Shown: positions 6,807 to 7,818 of the stretch, piece after piece
How the letters are laid out: each line of letters begins with the position of its first letter
Position numbering within the stretch: position 1 is the first letter of the stretch
Assembly (NCBI GenBank): GCA_002713825.1
Contig: PAUU01000003.1
Coordinates: 3,728-11,545, forward strand
DNA from: Acidiferrobacteraceae bacterium
GTDB lineage: Bacteria; Pseudomonadota; Gammaproteobacteria; Arenicellales; UBA868
Direction: 5' to 3'
Length of the DNA stretch: 7,818 nt
The notes under the pieces: model-generated
Seen by the model: the letters and a program-made list of their open reading frames with translations, nothing else
The model's database searches: none
Told to the model about the DNA's origin: nothing
Made by a program: the position numbers and the translations under genes

Positions 6807-6990
6807 ATGGTGGGCCCGGAAGGACTCGAACCTTCGACCAATGGATTATGAGTCCCAGACGAAGTTAAGAAGACTTCCCTAAAACCCTTTATTTATAGCA
6901 ATCCTCGCACTCCGACTTTCACGCATTCGGACTCAAAGGGACTCTAGAGGACAGGAAGGGACCCCAGTCCGCTCCACTTTGACTCCACCC
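6807..6990 (-). repeat. 184-bp direct repeat, copy 2 (tRNA 3' half plus element end)
   Basis: This is the second copy of the repeat at 4854-5037, in the same orientation, ungapped and about 95% identical. Differences include G for A at 6858, C for A at 6876 and several near the far end. The inverted repeat GAAGT/ACTTC is kept (6861-6877). Similarity to copy 1 ends at 6990, where a pilin-like sequence takes over, so the repeat end is the boundary of the shared element terminus. Confidence 0.92.
6808..6855 (-). pseudogene. 3' half of the same CAT-anticodon tRNA, second att site
   Basis: Identical to the fragment at 4855-4902: anticodon loop CTCATAA (CAT at 6848-6850), T arm, acceptor 3' strand, discriminator A and CCA, minus strand. 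The D arm and 5' acceptor strand are replaced by the conserved element-end sequence, so it is not a functional tRNA. Its orientation predicts that the intact tRNA gene lies at higher coordinates, outside the window. Confidence 0.88.
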
Positions 6991-7067
6991 TAATAGAGTT
7001 GATGATCGTAGTGGCGCTCATTGGGATACTCGCGGCAGTAGCAATACCCCAGCATCAGACAATGTAA
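6987..7067 (+). pseudogene. Type IV pilin N-terminal fragment
   Basis: The frame starting at 6987 reads TLI then ELMIVVALIGILAAVAIP and QHQTM, and stops at TAA 7065-7067. This is the conserved start of mature type IV pilins, with the Glu at position 5 (GFTLIELMIV pattern). The prepilin leader with its Gly and the Phe before TLIEL are missing, replaced by repeat sequence, and the globular pilin domain is absent after the stop. It is therefore a scrap of a pilin gene (pilA-like or minor pilin) trapped at the repeat boundary. At 27 codons it was found by eye; the match is very characteristic. Confidence 0.75.
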
Positions 7068-7220
7068 TCCCTATGTAAACGGGGCCTACCGATGTATACC
7101 CCGCACACACTCAACCCACTTCGGGACCCCAAACATCGCAGTCATGACAGCTTGATTACTAGCGGGTATAGCAATATAACTTACCCGAGAGTCTGGTTGG
7201 GATATCTGCCGCGCAATCAT

Positions 7221-7224
7221 GGAG
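7221..7224 (+). promoter_or_regulatory. Possible ribosome binding site for a TTG start
   Basis: GGAG lies 7 nt before a TTG at 7232-7234 in the frame of the RAMA-SIR2 gene. No in-frame ATG exists until deep inside the SIR2 domain, so this pair is the best visible start. Confidence 0.4.
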
Positions 7225-7231
7225 ATCCAAT

Positions 7232-7818
7232 TTGTTTGTATCTAATAACTACAGACGCCTGATCAGCGAGGGAGCGCTGACGTTGGGCGAACGCTTGTAC
7301 TTCAACTATCGGTCTCCCGAAGGGCAAGCCTACTCTTTTGAAGTGATTGCTCAGAATGATGGCTTGGAAATAGACGGTGTCATTTATAACCCAAGCACCG
7401 CTGCTGTTAAGTATGTCTATGAGTCAGCAGGAGTAAAACTAGCAATAAACGGCTGGCTCGTTTGGCAAAATTCAGACGGGCTTTCTCTAACGCAGCTTCT
7501 TTTGCGACTGTCCGGATCGGAAATCGAACAATATGATCCTGCCAACCTGATCACCGTCAGTCCACAGCAACCGCTAAAACGAGACGTTGTATTTTTCTTT
7601 GGCGCAGGAGTCTCGATTGCTGATGGGGCGCCGCTTCAGGCAACCATATTGCCGATGCTTTACGCTGATCCAGTCTTAACCAGCGCCGAACTGAAAGATC
7701 TGGAGGAGGTCAAAGATTTTCTGAAAGAGTTCTTCAACTACAGCGGAGAGAATGAGAATGTCCCAAACCTCGAGTATGTATTCGGGTTCATTGACTTCTT
7801 CCTCTCTAAAGGGGAAGC
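7232..7818 (+). CDS. RAMA/DUF4357-like domain fused to SIR2-like domain (partial, runs off the right edge)
   Basis: An uninterrupted frame of 195 codons reaches the window end; the 3' part is missing. Residues about 8-92 resemble RAMA/DUF4357 domains found on restriction and methylation proteins: LISEGALTLGERLYF, then IYNPSTAAVKYV, then NGWLVWQNSDG. Residues about 117-195 resemble SIR2-like Rossmann domains: RDVVFFFGAGVSIADGAPLQ carries the NAD-binding GAGxS (G124-S128), followed by VPNLEYVFGFID, like the PT-EE-LG segment of defence SIR2 proteins. In such systems SIR2 depletes NAD to abort phage infection; that role is inferred here. The start is uncertain: TTG 7232 with GGAG before it is the best candidate, the frame is open back to 7172, and 5' truncation by the island boundary is possible. 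It probably belongs to the element ending at repeat copy 2. Confidence 0.75.
   Translation, partial: MFVSNNYRRLISEGALTLGERLYFNYRSPEGQAYSFEVIAQNDGLEIDGVIYNPSTAAVKYVYESAGVKLAINGWLVWQNSDGLSLTQLLLRLSGSEIEQYDPANLITVSPQQPLKRDVVFFFGAGVSIADGAPLQATILPMLYADPVLTSAELKDLEEVKDFLKEFFNYSGENENVPNLEYVFGFIDFFLSKGE

Larger units (their letters stand above)
4893..6852 (-). mobile_element. Putative 1.95-kb tRNA-bounded cassette carrying the amidase
   Basis: The segment between equivalent points of the two tRNA-fragment repeats is 1953 bp long and contains one gene, an amidase. The endpoints given are the two anticodon loops, the presumed crossover points. No recombinase, transposase or terminal inverted repeats lie inside, so movement would need an integrase supplied elsewhere. 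The CCA-end side carries short iterated motifs (6721-6761); the other side carries the conserved 134-bp element end. Alternatives are a deletion remnant of a larger island or homologous recombination between two element ends. Confidence 0.55.
6641..7231. other. Non-coding interval with element ends and gene debris
   Basis: No intact gene lies between the amidase start and the partial gene at the right. The interval holds an inverted/direct repeat cluster (6721-6761), repeat copy 2 (6807-6990) with its tRNA fragment, a pilin N-terminal scrap (6987-7067), then about 160 bp (7068-7231) in which I recognise nothing beyond a possible ribosome site at its end. AT-rich sequence at 6657-6705 upstream of the amidase probably contains its promoter, but no boxes can be assigned with confidence. 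Confidence 0.6.

Noticed and set aside
4854..6990. Composite transposon with the 184-bp repeats as insertion sequences
   Set aside because: The repeats encode no transposase and have no terminal inverted repeats, and their tRNA part explains them better as attachment sites.
7219..7245. ATG at 7219 as the start of the SIR2 gene
   Set aside because: It is in another frame and stops after eight codons; joining it would need a frameshift that nothing else supports.
1..7818. CRISPR array or rRNA gene
   Set aside because: No regularly spaced short repeats and no rRNA-like sequence were seen on either strand.

Overview
The window reads as accessory chromosome from a proteobacterium, most likely a gammaproteobacterium. 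This rests on a PilZ domain resembling that of cellulose synthase BcsA, a type IV pilin N-terminus, Shine-Dalgarno-led genes and tRNA-targeted tyrosine-recombinase islands. It is an inference from gene families; nothing here identifies a species.

Layout, left to right. (1) 15-1265 (+): an EamA/DMT-type membrane transporter with a complete-looking PilZ (c-di-GMP receptor) domain spliced between its two five-helix halves. (2) About 1445-1747 (+): the decayed C-terminus of a tyrosine recombinase, followed by a perfect hairpin. (3) 1770-4553 (-): a 927-residue secreted protein with the order metalloprotease - VWA - beta-rich C-terminus, like animal CLCA proteins. (4) 4854-5037 and 6807-6990: two direct copies of a 184-bp repeat, 1953 bp apart. 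Each begins with the 3' half (anticodon loop to CCA, minus strand) of a CAT-anticodon tRNA, continued by about 134 bp of non-tRNA sequence. (5) 5235-6629 (-), between the repeats: an amidase-signature hydrolase. (6) About 6987-7067 (+): a fragment of a type IV pilin N-terminus, starting exactly where the repeat stops. (7) 7232 to the right edge (+): a partial gene with a RAMA/DUF4357-like domain followed by a SIR2-like NAD-binding domain, which looks like an anti-phage-type effector.

How it fits together: the two tRNA 3' fragments look like successive attR sites left by related integrative elements that entered the same tRNA gene. On this reading the amidase is the cargo of one small (1953 bp) element with no recombinase of its own. 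The SIR2 gene belongs to the next element, and the intact tRNA plus an active integrase should lie to the right of the window. The integrase remnant at 1.45-1.75 kb may be a relic of an older element. The transporter, the CLCA-like protein and the amidase show no shared pathway, so the window is better read as stacked islands than as one operon-based system.

The most notable items are the EamA-PilZ-EamA fusion (a candidate c-di-GMP-gated transporter), the tRNA-fragment-bounded tandem cassettes, and the RAMA-SIR2 fusion at the right edge.
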